From Acanthochlamys bracteata (lineage: Eukaryota > Streptophyta > Magnoliopsida > Pandanales > Velloziaceae): DNA of 64,000 bases. Location: NCBI GenBank assembly GCA_019914995.1, contig CM034132.1, forward strand, positions 684,501 to 748,500, in the 5' to 3' direction. A program made the translations under genes and the position numbers. Below the pieces are notes generated by a model. The model made no database searches, had not been told where the DNA came from, and was given only the letters and a program-made list of their open reading frames with translations. Below are positions 11,636-22,888 of the stretch, piece by piece (positions within the stretch are counted from its first letter, which is position 1; every line of letters begins with the position of its first letter).

Positions 11636-11993
11636 CGCTCTCTGAAATCTGACTCAAGTCTAGTGTAGAAAACACCGGTTCAGTTAATTGTGTCAAGGTC
11701 AAATATGTAAAATAAAACAAGTGCAGGACTCAATTGAATTTATTACTTTTGTCAAACGTGGCGGTTTGCATCTTTTCCTGTTTTGAATCCGACGGACAGA
11801 GACTAGCGACACTTTTTTCCTCCCCATTATTCTCGTGAAGAAAATAATATAATTAATTTTCACTATAACAAAAATAAACAAAGAAGCTTCAATATATTAG
11901 AATTCTTCTTCTTCTTCTTTTTTTCCTCTATAGATAGAGAGATAGAGAAAGAGAAGAGTTTCAGGAGCCTATCTATCACCTTCTCGAGAAACC

Positions 11994-14900
11994 ATGGAAG
12001 GAGTTGTTCTACAACACAACGGAATCTTATCGTTTCCCTCTAATCCCCAGACCCGTTTCTCAATCAAACCCCGTTTCGCTTCGTCCAAATCTTTCTCCGC
12101 CGTTAAATCTCTAAACCATGATAGGAGCCTCCGCTGCTCTCGTTCCCAAAATCTTCCATTCTCTCCTCTGCAAGGGAAACGTGCATGGCCTGAAACTCTT
12201 TCCTCGGCTCCCAGACCACTTTTCGACTCCAAAAGTTCAAATTTTGTTCTTCAGAATGGGAAACGGGCATCAGGGGAATCGCGATTCCCATACGTCTGTC
12301 GTTCCGGCGCCGCCATACCCGCCGATGGTGGTGGTATTTTTGCGGAGAAGCAGAAAGCTAAGTTCTTGGGCGTTGAAGTTCTAACTTTGAAGAAGATTAT
12401 TCCACTCGGGTTAATGTTCTTCTGTATATTGTTCAACTACACGATTCTTAGGGACACTAAAGACGTGCTGGTGGTGACGGCGAAGGGAAGCAGTGCGGAG
12501 ATTATACCGTTCTTGAAAACTTGGGTAAACTTGCCCATGGCTGTTGGGTTTATGTTGTTGTACACGAAGCTGTCTAATGTTTTGTCCAAGGAAGCGTTGT
12601 TCTACACTGTTCTGTTTCCATTCATTGGATTCTTTGGAGCGTTTGCTTTCATTATGTATCCTCTAAGAGATGCAATTCACCCCACGGCGCTTGCTGATAA
12701 GCTTCTGGCGTCTCTCGGCCCGCGGTTTCTCGGCCCGTTGGCTATTCTGAGGATTTGGAGCTACTGTTTGTTCTATGTCATGGCTGAGCTGTGGGGAAGT
12801 GTCGTTATCTCTGTCCTGTTCTGGGGATTTGCCAATCAGGTGATGCATTAATCCTTAGCTCTTTGGATTTTTCTTTTGAATTGCTTTGCTTTTGCTTATC
12901 GTGTCATGGTGAATTCTCAATTGGACGACTGTTGGCAAGGACCTCGTTGCATTATTTTGTTTCTTTCTTGAATGTGGTTGTTTGTGTTGTAGTGCCTGTG
13001 GTTGTGTTTGAAGTGAGAAATGATGCATTTTTCTTGTTTTGCTACTTGTTCCGTGTCGAAGCATGGCCCTAGGTAGGCTTTAGTTTTCAAGACACCAAAA
13101 ACCATGCCATTCGCCCTTCAAAGTAATCAATTATATGTCATAAACTGCATTCAAAAGAAATTTTCTTTTACTAGAATCCTGCCAAGGTTGTCATGCTATT
13201 TGTCTTTTAAGCTATTAGTCTAGGTGCCAAGTAGCATACTGTTGATATAGTAGAATCAGGAAGTCTTTGATCTCTGTGACTTTCATATATTTGGCAATGC
13301 AAAGGGTTGATAATTTAGTTTGGACTCTTACAGTTTGAAGTATTTAGGTAATTTCATTCCTAATTTCCTGAATATGTTATTATGTCATTGTGAGTTTTTG
13401 ACAGAAGTTGCTATTGCAGAAAATATACTCTGTCTCCTCTCGGTGCTTCAAGTGTGAAAGCAGCATTATGCGTCCTTAGTATTATTGGGAGTACTGTCAT
13501 TTTTGTTGCTATTGTTTTTACCATTGAGTTTGTTTGCTGTCACATGTTATTCATTTATCGTTGTTTCAGTTGTTTGTGCAATCACATGTTTTGGGTAGAG
13601 GTGGTGGGATGGATGTTAGTCAGGCCACAACCTCTCTTTAGTATACTAACCGATGTGTGAGAAGTGCTTTTCTCCTCTCATGGTTTTGTCTTACTTGCAT
13701 TTATAGTTATGTTTGAGTGCAGCTGCATGTTATCTATTATCAAGGTTTTCTTTAGGTTTGTAGTCTTCTGTTTGAGTGTAGCTGGGAGGGTGTTAACCTC
13801 TAATGAAAGCATAACCATTTTGTGAAGTTTTTGGCTTTCGTAAAGGTTAAACGCCTCTTTCTTTTACTAATTGATTTTGCCTGTGAAATAATTTTTTAAG
13901 ATTTGCCTTTCATGAAGGAAGATGCTTGGGTTCCATACTTCCATATGAGAAATATAAGCACTTACCTAAGTAACATGTGGTTACATATGCTTTGTCTTGC
14001 CATCTTTTCATTTCTCTTTTCTCTCAAGGTAGTCAGAGATTGATGTAGGATTCAATAGCTTATCCTTAGAATGCATGCAATATCTGAGAAACAAAAGGGA
14101 ACTTTTAAAATGCAGAAATTATATAGTGCATTACAGTTCATCTACATAAACTGAACTTTTCTGCAATTTGAAACTTCTATGAGATCTTTCTGGATTGAGG
14201 ATAAGAAAAGTACTTAAAGCTGTTCTTGAATTTATCTGTTTTTTCTCATTTGCAGATCACCACTGTAGAGGAAGCTAAAGAATTCTATCCTCTCTTCGGT
14301 CTTGGAGCTAACGTAGCCCTTATTTTCTCAGGCCGTACTGTGAAGTACTTCTCTAATCTCCGGAAAAGTTTGGGTCCTGGGGTTGATGGTTGGGAAGTAT
14401 CTCTGAAAGGAATGATGAGTATTGTGGTGCTCTTGGGTCTCGTTATTTGCGGTATCTATTATGGAGTTAACAAGTTTGTTCTAAATGACCCTTCGGTCCC
14501 AAGAACTGAACGCAAAAAGAAGAAGGTATTTGTCAAAAGTAGTATGCAAGCAATGACTTCTTGCCATATCTGATTTCTGCCAATGTGTTCTTGTTATTTT
14601 TCAGGACAAGCCCAAGTTGGGTATGAAAGAAAGCATGAAAATTTTGCTCTCATCTAGGTATGTGAGAGATCTTGCCACTCTGGTTGTTGCATATGGTATT
14701 AGCATCAACCTTGTTGAAGTGACATGGAAATCAAAGCTGAAGGCTCAGGTATACATGATGAATTTAAATTACTGTTATTTCTAGTAAAATTCTTTGCAGT
14801 TACGATTGTTCTTATTCTTATGTTCGATTGGTTTGCAGTTCCCTAGCCCCAATGAATACTCGTCTTTCATGGGGGATTTTTCAACTGCTACTGGTATTGC

Positions 14901-15989
14901 AACTTTCACGATGATGTTGCTGGGACGAGTAATTCTCAGAAAGTTTGGATGGGGAGTGGCAGCTATGATCACACCAACGGTTTTACTGCTCACTGGAGTT
15001 GGATTTTTCTCTTTGATCTTATTTGGGGATCCTTTGGCTCCAGTTCTAGCGAAATTTGGGATGACACCTCTACTTGCGGCTGTTTATGTTGGTGCACTAC
15101 AGAACATCTTTAGCAAGAGTGCAAAATACAGTCTATTTGATCCTTGCAAGGAAATGGCATATATTCCTCTGGACGAAGACATGAAGGTTAGTATGCTCTG
15201 GTCATCTCTTTGAGGTTCTTTCTCTTACAATTAGCCATGCATTCTCTGCAGTTGAAGCTCCTTTTATCTTAAGGTGCTATTGAACCATCATTGCGCTTTA
15301 TATCATATAGTTAGAATGGTGTCTTGCAAGATCAAGGCCAGTGTTATTTTATATGACTTCTTAATTTGTTAATAGGACACAGCTGATTTATGCCTGCTAA
15401 ATGTCTTTATATAGCCTGGTCTAAATTTCATTTTTCATTTATTCTGTTGTGCCTGGTCTAAATTTCACTTTTATTTATTCTGTTGTGGTTGGTCACTCTT
15501 ATTTTTCTTAGTGCATAGAACATTTCTGCTCCGTAACAGGTAGACTTCCGAAGGATCATCAAAGCTAGACTTCTGATGATTTTGATGTTATCCTTTATAT
15601 AGGTTAAGGGGAAGGCAGCAATTGATGTTGTGTGCAACCCATTGGGGAAGTCAGGAGGCGCCTTGATCCAACAGTTCATGATCTTGACGTTTGGTTCTCT
15701 TGCTAATTCCACTCCCTACCTTGGAGGAATCTTGTTGATGATCGTTCTTGCATGGCTAGGTGCAGCGAGGTCTCTGGATTCCCAGTTCTCACCTTTGGCC
15801 AAGCAAGAGCTAGAGAAGGAGAAACTATTGAAAGAAAAGCTACTGCAACAAGCAACCTCACAGGATGGAAGTGGTTCCATCGTGCTGGACAACATTTCAG
15901 CAATTGGAAACGGTCCAACTAATGGACCTACATCGCAACAAACTTCGGCTACAGAGTCTGAAGGGTCATCAACACCACAAGTACAGTAG
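11994..15989 (+). CDS. NTT1: Plastid ATP/ADP translocase (NTT/AATP family)
   Basis: Five exons (11994-12839, 14256-14525, 14605-14748, 14839-15186, 15603-15989) all join in phase 0 and encode 664 residues. The protein exchanges cytosolic ATP for stromal ADP across the plastid inner envelope, feeding starch and fatty-acid synthesis in non-green plastids. The first 120 or so residues are Ser/Arg/Phe-rich with few acidic residues, as in a chloroplast transit peptide. They precede the conserved first helix with LFNYTILRDTKDVLVVT and NLPMAVGFMLLYTKL. Further family landmarks are ELWGSVVISVLFWGFANQ, FPLFGLGANVALIFSG-like residues and AKYSLFDPCKEMAYIPLD. The E/K-rich C-terminal tail is typical. Arabidopsis NTT1/2 are about 620 residues; the excess lies in the transit peptide. 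It is one of the NTT1/NTT2 type; which paralogue is not resolved. Confidence 0.95.
15414..15487. repeat. 37-bp tandem duplication in NTT intron 4
   Basis: Two near-identical 37-bp units that begin GCCTGGTCTAAATTTCA follow each other inside the last intron. They have no visible effect on splice sites and are probably a neutral slippage product. Confidence 0.75.
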
Positions 15990-16880
15990 TACAAAAAAAA
16001 ATAGCATTCATGAAGCTTCATGGGAAGCACTGGGAGTTGCAAACTTTTGTTATACATTTGAATGGAAGTAACAACATAAGGAACTAGTTCAGTCCATTAT
16101 CCGTCATTTACGGCAGGCTATAAAAAGGTGAGATTGTCTTAATGTACTGTTATTAGTGTATCAGGGAGGTGTAGATCCATTGGTTTATTGACTTTAGAAC
16201 CTTGAATAATTTTTTAGCAGTTTTGATGAGGTAAAAAATGTGTTTTTCTTCAATAAGTTTACAAGAAAATACTTTCTTGATATGACTGGAAGAATCTGAA
16301 TGCTTCAATCCATGGGAGAAAATTGTTTTCTTCGCTACAGTAACTGAGTAGGTAAATGATTGAAGGTCCTGGAAACAGGGTGGCTTTGTTCTGTATTTTT
16401 CTCCATTCACAAGAGCTGGAAAAAGAGGACCATGTAGATGTGTCTCTTCATGCCAAAAAGAGACGCACTGCTGCAGCCTGCTGGTTCACCGAGGAAAGAA
16501 ACCCTAACACCTGCACATGTTTTTCAGAGCGTTTCTTTGTCATCTTTTACTGCCTTTTCTTTTCTGCTTCATGTTTTTCCCTGATGAACAATTCTTCTAA
16601 AGAAGATTTAACACAACAACGTCAATCACTAGCAGTATAACATTGTACATTGCTATAAATCTATGGTGTTAATGCAAAATGACAAAGATGAGAAGAACAT
16701 TTAGCTATGTATCCATACTTGCACCGCCCACACACTGCACTACAAAAGAATCCAAAGTCCATATAACACTGCTGTGCTACAACTTGTGTTAGCCATTCCA
16801 TTCCTACCAATTCCTTTCTTTCGATTTCATCTTCTTCATCCTTGCTCTCTGTTCTAGAACATAAGAAAGAAGAAGAACCA
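15990..16880. other. NTT 3' end and NPH3-gene promoter
   Basis: This 890-bp stretch lies between two genes on the same strand. It contains the NTT 3' untranslated region and, in its last 100 bp, a pyrimidine-rich leader. No BTB-coding exon for the downstream NPH3 gene is present here, which bears on the length of that gene. Confidence 0.5.
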
Positions 16881-18878
16881 ATGCGTTCGTCAAGCCCCAA
16901 CTCCGCTTTAACCAAGAAACTCCTATCAGCATCATCCCCACGCTCCATTGCAATTCCTACTTCACCGCCACCGGAAAACTCCATCCCTCCTGAAGCATGG
17001 CTTCTTGATGACTCTAGCGTTAACGACATAGACCATTTCGTTAAAGCTATTGCCGGAATACGGGCTAAAGGCGCTCGTCCTGATCTTCTTGGTTCTATCA
17101 TTTCTCATTACGCACCTAAATGGCTTCCTGAACTCTCCACAACTATGATTTCTCCAACTAGTCATCAACTCTCTGCTCCGTCTCCATCTCCTGTCGCCGC
17201 TTGGGCTAAGAAGAAATTCATCGTCGAAACTCTGGTACGTTAACTCCTTATCTTTGCAGCGTGTGAAATGAAATATGAATAAGGTTAGTTTTTGAACACA
17301 TAGGTACGAATGTTGCCGACTGAGAGAGAAGCAGTGCCGTGCGGGTTCGTTCTCCGATTGCTTAGAGTATCGTGCATGGTAGGAGCAGAACATTCCTGCA
17401 TGGAAGACTTAGAAATACGAGCGTCACGGATGCTAGACAAAGCAACGTTGAAGGAAGTAATGATCCCGGCTTTCAGTCACACAAGTGGAACATTGCTAGA
17501 CGTCGATCTCATGGTCCGGTTAGTTAAAAAGTTTGCGGGATTATGTGAAGCTTCGCGTAGCGGTGCTGCAATGGTGAAGACTGCAAAGCTCGTCGATTGT
17601 TACCTTGCCGAAGCTGCTCTTGATTCAGGGCTAGTTGTTGAACAGTTTGAAGAGTTAGCGAAAGCTTTACCTGCTCATGCTCGTGCTACTGATGATGGTC
17701 TCTACCGTGCTGTTGATACCTTCCTCAAAGTAAGGTCTTCTTCATTCTTCTCTGTTAATCTTATTTTCTGCAATGCGTAGGATCCAAGATTATTACTCTT
17801 CTTTGCTATAATTTAAATTATGTTTCGGATCAGTAGGATGTCTTCGCTATAATTTGTAATATCAAATTCATTGCTTTGAAATCTAATTTATAATATAAAA
17901 AGTTTAAGTAATAAAGTAGGATATGCATAGTAATTGGTATTGATTACTCATTAGCTGTATTGATCACAAGAATTAATTTGTCTTATGTTTTAAGATGAAA
18001 TAAGGACAAATCTTATAGTTATACATATGTTAACGAGTGCAATAATTGATATCGTTAAAGAGTTTAAGGACAAGCTTGTAATCAATGGGTGTCAGTGTTT
18101 CAGGTACCATAAAAATAATAGGAACAAGAACTGTACCACAATCTGTGTCCCCTATTATTATACATACTATTAGAAACCTTGGATGATAGCATAGGCTAAC
18201 GATGACAAAAAAGTTTCAGATTCGTGCAGAATTAATTAATTCAAGTAGCAAACCCGTGAGCAAATGCAATGAATTCATTCAGGGAACGTTTTGTAATCTA
18301 TGACAAAATTAGCATGCTCGAGAGTTTTGGTATGATTGTTACAGGTACATCCAAGCACAACCAAGGAAGAAAGAAAGGCACTCTGTGGGTTGATTGATCC
18401 CCGAAAGCTCTCGCCGGAGGCGTCCTTCCATGCAGCGCAGAACGAGCGGCTTCCAGTCCGTACAGTTATCCAAGTCCTCTTCTCTGAACATGCGAAACTC
18501 AACCGCAACAACATTGACTGGAGCGGATCGTTTAATGGACTTCCTCGTAGCCCCAGCCCGGCACTTGACCTTCCTATTCGTGTTCCTTCTAAGAGAGAAG
18601 TTTTAGTGCAGCAGCAGGAAATGCGGAGGCTGAGGGAGGACGTGGCAAGGCTTCAGATTCAGTGCCAGAGGTTGCAGGCGCAACTTGATCGGCATATGGA
18701 GAAGAAAAAGAAGGGGTTCTTCAGGTGGAGCTCCTTCTTGTTTCGAGGCACCGATGTGGTTGATAAGTACGATTACGATGAGTCCGCGACAGAGAACCAT
18801 AGAACGCCGATGGCTGTGAAGAAAGTCAGGAATGAAGGCAAGGGAAGCACACCAAAATCGCGCAACTCCTTGTCTTGA
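16881..18878 (+). CDS. NPH3-domain protein lacking a BTB domain
   Basis: Three exons (16881-17234, 17304-17729, 18345-18878) join in phase 0 to encode 437 residues. NPH3/RPT2 proteins act at the plasma membrane in phototropin signalling or auxin transport; most have an N-terminal BTB domain, an NPH3 domain and a coiled coil. Here the NPH3 domain starts almost at the N-terminus (PPEAWLLDDSSVNDIDHFVK) and continues with LPTEREAVPCGFVLRLLRV and the end block HPSTTKEERKALCGLIDPRKL. A coiled coil (about residues 335-390, MRRLREDVARLQIQCQRLQ) is followed by a basic-aromatic patch KKKKGFFRWSSFLF that could bind membrane lipid. The length and the lack of BTB match the Arabidopsis At1g52770/At3g15570 pair as I recall them. 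The start is the ATG at 16881; the upstream in-frame stretch has no ATG. Confidence 0.9.
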
Positions 18879-21800
18879 ACGGCAAATTTTGTTTTTTGCA
18901 AGTACTAGTTCGTGCTGAAATGAATATCTATATATTGTATCACTGTGATGAACTCGGTATGAATTACAAGAAGAAATTATATTTTGTCTATAATATTGCT
19001 ACTTTCAGAAATCTTGACATGATCAAGGAAAAACAGTAGGCTTTTTAATCGGTTTCGCCGTTTCCTGGGTGTACCTCCGGAAGCTTTTTTCTGATCGATT
19101 CTTCTGCAAAGAGTGCCTTCATGTTTTCTGCTCTGAATATTTCTCCACCTCGTTCCAGCATTGTTCAGGAGTGAGATGGCGGGAAGGGTAGTTGAGACTT
19201 GGAGAAGGAAAAGAAAGCACACGAATAGCCCACAACAATCTGAAGACGATTTCTTTCCAACTTGTGCTTCTAAATTTGGGCTCTTGATCTGCTTTATTGG
19301 GCCTAACCAAATATTTTCATTCTCTTCTATGCAACATCTATAAAAATGTTTTCTTTCTTTTCGTTGCACAACATTTTCGGGCAATATAACTATAAAAAGT
19401 TTTTTTTTAAGTAATTCCAAATATTCCCAAAATATGCTTTTGGGGAGGCGGAGAGGTTTTTGAAGTTACAAATCTTCAAGTTCATGTCGTCATCACAAGT
19501 TGGATTAAAATTAGAAATTTGCAAATTACCAAATTAAAAGCTATATAATGTTTTTAAAAAGTCAAGAAATTAGCATTTTGGCGTTTGGACAATGCTGTTT
19601 TCGAATTAAACTAAAAGTTTACTGAAGTGAGAAGAACTATGTGAATTAAAATGTGATTACCAACATTGCTCTGCATGAACAGTGAAGTACGTGCAGCTTG
19701 TCGAGACCGCTCTCTTCTATGTTAAATAATAAAAAAAAAGCTGATGATTATTTTCGTGGATGTCGTTCCAATCCAAGCAAAAACATTTGGAATCTCTCAG
19801 CCTGCTAACATTAAAAAAGAAAAAACCAATCCATACATGAGATATCTTGTTGAACTGAAATTCAAAAGTTTTTCTCACCTCCAAATTAATCAGACATCAA
19901 ATCTAGAATATATGCTAACACTTCAATTACCGGTTTACAAGTTTACATAACTTTTGATAACAACGTATTTTAAATATGAGTAACTAAATTTTACGAAATA
20001 AAAAATAAAAAATAAATTAAAAAAAAATAAATTAGAAGTGAGTTTTAATTTTTATATTTCAGTTCTTTTATAAAATAATTAGAAATAAAATCAAATTTTT
20101 ATATTTTAAATATTTTTAAAAATAAGTTGAAAGTGAAAATTTTTTTTATCTCAAATTATGTAAAAATAAACTAATAGAACTCAAATGGAAGTAAAAAATT
20201 CATTCGAATTATAATTTTAAGTTCTTATATAGAATTAAAGTAGATAAATTTATCGAATATTAAAATTTGATCAGAAAAATTGAAGTTCATTAAATTGAAA
20301 CACGCACCAGCTCTAAACGTTCTTAGTTCCAAAGTTAATTATTTTACTATGAACGTGTTTGAATTAATTAAACAGTTTAATCTTATATTCTAGCGGCGTA
20401 CGTGAAATCTTGTGAAATAGATTATAAAACATTTGATAATGACCACCCGTGACACTGACACCCTTTCTGAAACCGAAGTATTTAATTTAAATAAAACTTT
20501 AACAAAATTCATCTTATATAATTTATGTACTTATCGTTACCTACGCTTTTATTAATCTATCATCAAACTCTAAGTTTAGGTGTCGTTGCAATAAACAAAT
20601 GCATGAATTTTTTTATCATTAACGGACCTTAAATCATGTCATGATGTTGTACTTAACACTAATTTAAACATGTATTATTGCTTTTAATCTACAACTTTGC
20701 TTGCTACTTACATTATATTTTTAGATTAGATTAGATAACATTATGTTGCCTCGAAAATTATTATATATTATTAAGATGCTAAACTAAGCAGAGATACAGA
20801 GATACTGCTATTTCATTACGCCATAACATTTTCCTATGAATTTATTTATAAACAATTTTAGCTGTAGATTAAATTAATAGCTAAACGTAGACGAAATAAG
20901 ATGAAACAGTTGTACATACTATATTAAAACAATGCAAATGTTCCATCTATATTTTATTATATAGAAGAAAAGGGAGACTAACTTTAGGGGTGCCCTTGAC
21001 TTTTCATTTTTTTAACAAAATTTTTCAATTTTCAATACATATTTTATAAATATCTAAAAAATTTATTTAAAAAATTGAAAATGTAAAAAAATTCTACGTA
21101 ATCAGATTTTTTTATTGCATATTTTTATTATTTTTTAAAAATAAAAAAAGTAGAATTTATTTGTAAAAAAGAACAAAAATATTCTTCATTTCAGAAAAAT
21201 TCTATTTCATAAATAATTCCAGCACCCTGAGTCGTTAGTTATACTGAAATAAAATAATATTGATGACACTAATTGTGTATAGAAAATTTTATAAAATAGT
21301 AATGAAATGCTGTTTATATATATGCACATTATATGTATGTCTCTTAGTTAGACGGTCATGCTTATAAACACAATTTTATTCTTCAACTCCAAAAGCTACT
21401 CGCCTAGCATCATACCTGAAAAAGCTTAAAGACATGTATCAATTTGATCAAAACTTATCAATTCTAATAAAAACATGTTTCAATTGGGCAGAATTCATTT
21501 TTTTCAATCAGATTTTAATTTATATACGTTTTTTAAATTTCAGTTTACCACAATCATCAAAGTCATCTCTAATTTATTTTTTATCAAACACAGTTTCACA
21601 AGACTCAATTGCATTGAACTAAGTTTCATAAAATTCAAATCCAACTAATTAAAACACACTTAATACTTATATTTAGAGTCACTTTTCAATATAATAAAAT
21701 ATAAAAATTATTTTCAGATTTTTTTAACAATCACATACACTACTTTCAGTCACTTTGTGAACCTACTTTAACAAAATACATTTTAAAAAAATTTATATTT

Positions 21801-22680
21801 TTGCAAATATTACTTTACTGCTGTTGATACATATCCTAAATTAATAGATGAAAAATTGCGATAACATATACCAATTTTACCAATTTGAGGAAGCATCGTC
21901 AGAACACATATTATAAAAAAATGAAACATGCATGCATCTCCAACTCATATTTACTCATTTTAAGCTAGCCAAGCTAAGGCGGTTGACAAGAAATCAAAGT
22001 TTTGCCTAAACTAACGTAGGCATCGTCTTCCTCTAGTGCAAAATGTCTTGGTTGGCAAACCTTATACATCCCTACAGTTTCTAACACGTCTCAAAAAAAA
22101 TCAAAGTTTCAACGACAACATTAAGTTTTATAACTCGGTTGTAAACTATGACGGCATTCGGAGCTGAGAACAAACCCGAATGCACGACGCGTCTACGATT
22201 CTGACCGCCCATGTCGAAACGGTGGCCCACAAATGAGAGCGTAGGCAATCAAATTGGTTCAATCGTGTTTTAGGGTTTTAAGATTGTCCAACTCAAGTCA
22301 GATCGAATATGGTAATTAAGTCAAGATGTGGTCCAATTGGTTCGGAATCGAACTGGACCGATGGATGGAGACTCTTCATCAGATGGTTGATAGAGCCCAT
22401 GATGTGGACCCGTATCAAGTCCGTTCAGTACTCTACAGTAGGTATGGGCTTGATTGAGACTCCCAACAAACCAAACCACTAACAAAACTTTCAGCTTATT
22501 TCTTTATACATGTATTTAATAAATTTTGTATTTCTAATTATTGGTGCAGTTATATTGACGTTTTAACTCATGTATTATTTGATTATGATGTTTTCATGAA
22601 TAATATTTTCCTAAACTGAAAAAGCATCAAATTTTTTTTTTTATTTCAATAAACAGCTCAAATCTCGTACCTCTGAGCGA
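18879..22680. other. Long AT-rich intergenic region
   Basis: This 3.8-kb region is very A/T-rich with only short chance ORFs. A more GC-balanced patch near 19040-19350 carries a minus-strand open frame of 147 codons that resembles nothing I know. One copy of the AT-rich repeat family lies near 21.0-21.2 kb. Nothing else recognisable is seen. Confidence 0.5.
20990..21235 (+). repeat. AT-rich MITE-like repeat, copy 4
   Basis: The stretch contains ATATTTTATAAATATCTAAA, then TTTTTATTGCATATTTTTATT and AACAAAAATATT, in the same order and spacing as copies at 38.7, 42.4 and 52.2 kb. Its outer ends are less clear than theirs. Confidence 0.55.
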
Positions 22681-22838
22681 ACGTGGCGGTCCAGTGGAGA
22701 TTTCCTTGCCACGTGTGTCTGTTTCTGCTGACGTCACTCTTTCTTCTTCGTTTAAAACCCGACATGACAACTTCACCGCAACAGGAAAACAGGGAGACAA
22801 ACTTCTTCTTCTTCTTCTTCCTCTTCAGTTCGCAGTAT
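22681..22838 (+). promoter_or_regulatory. GRAS gene promoter/leader with G-box and TGACGTCA site
   Basis: A perfect G-box CACGTG lies at 22710-22715 and a palindromic bZIP site TGACGTCA at 22729-22736, about 150-180 bp before the coding start. A CTT repeat at about 22802-22825 marks the 5' leader. Such ACGT-core sites bind bZIP/bHLH factors in plants. Actual use here is inference. Confidence 0.55.
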
Positions 22839-22865
22839 ATGATTAAGCACAGCAGTTGGATCTAA
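22839..22865 (+). promoter_or_regulatory. Eight-codon upstream ORF before the DELLA gene
   Basis: ATG at 22839 opens a frame of eight codons (MIKHSSWI) that ends at 22865, 23 bp before the main ATG at 22889. It lies in the inferred 5' leader, in a different frame from the main ORF. Upstream ORFs this close can lower translation of the main ORF. Whether the transcript starts upstream of 22839 is not shown by the sequence. Confidence 0.6.
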
Positions 22866-22888
22866 CTTATCTATCAAAAACTCAAGGG

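Larger units (their letters stand above)
10217..11993. other. AT-rich intergenic region with MITE-like repeats
   Basis: This region separates the divergent PPR and NTT genes. It is mostly A/T with several copies of one AT-rich repeat (listed separately). The last 120 bp hold a CTT-rich run and a GATAGAGA-type repeat just before the NTT start, which look like its 5' leader. No coding sequence is seen. Confidence 0.55.

Noticed and set aside
18977-19420. Minus-strand open frame of 147 codons near the NPH3 3' end
   Set aside because: It has Lys/Arg-rich, irregular composition, no recognisable domain and no good start context or intron signals. Probably chance in a GC-balanced patch.
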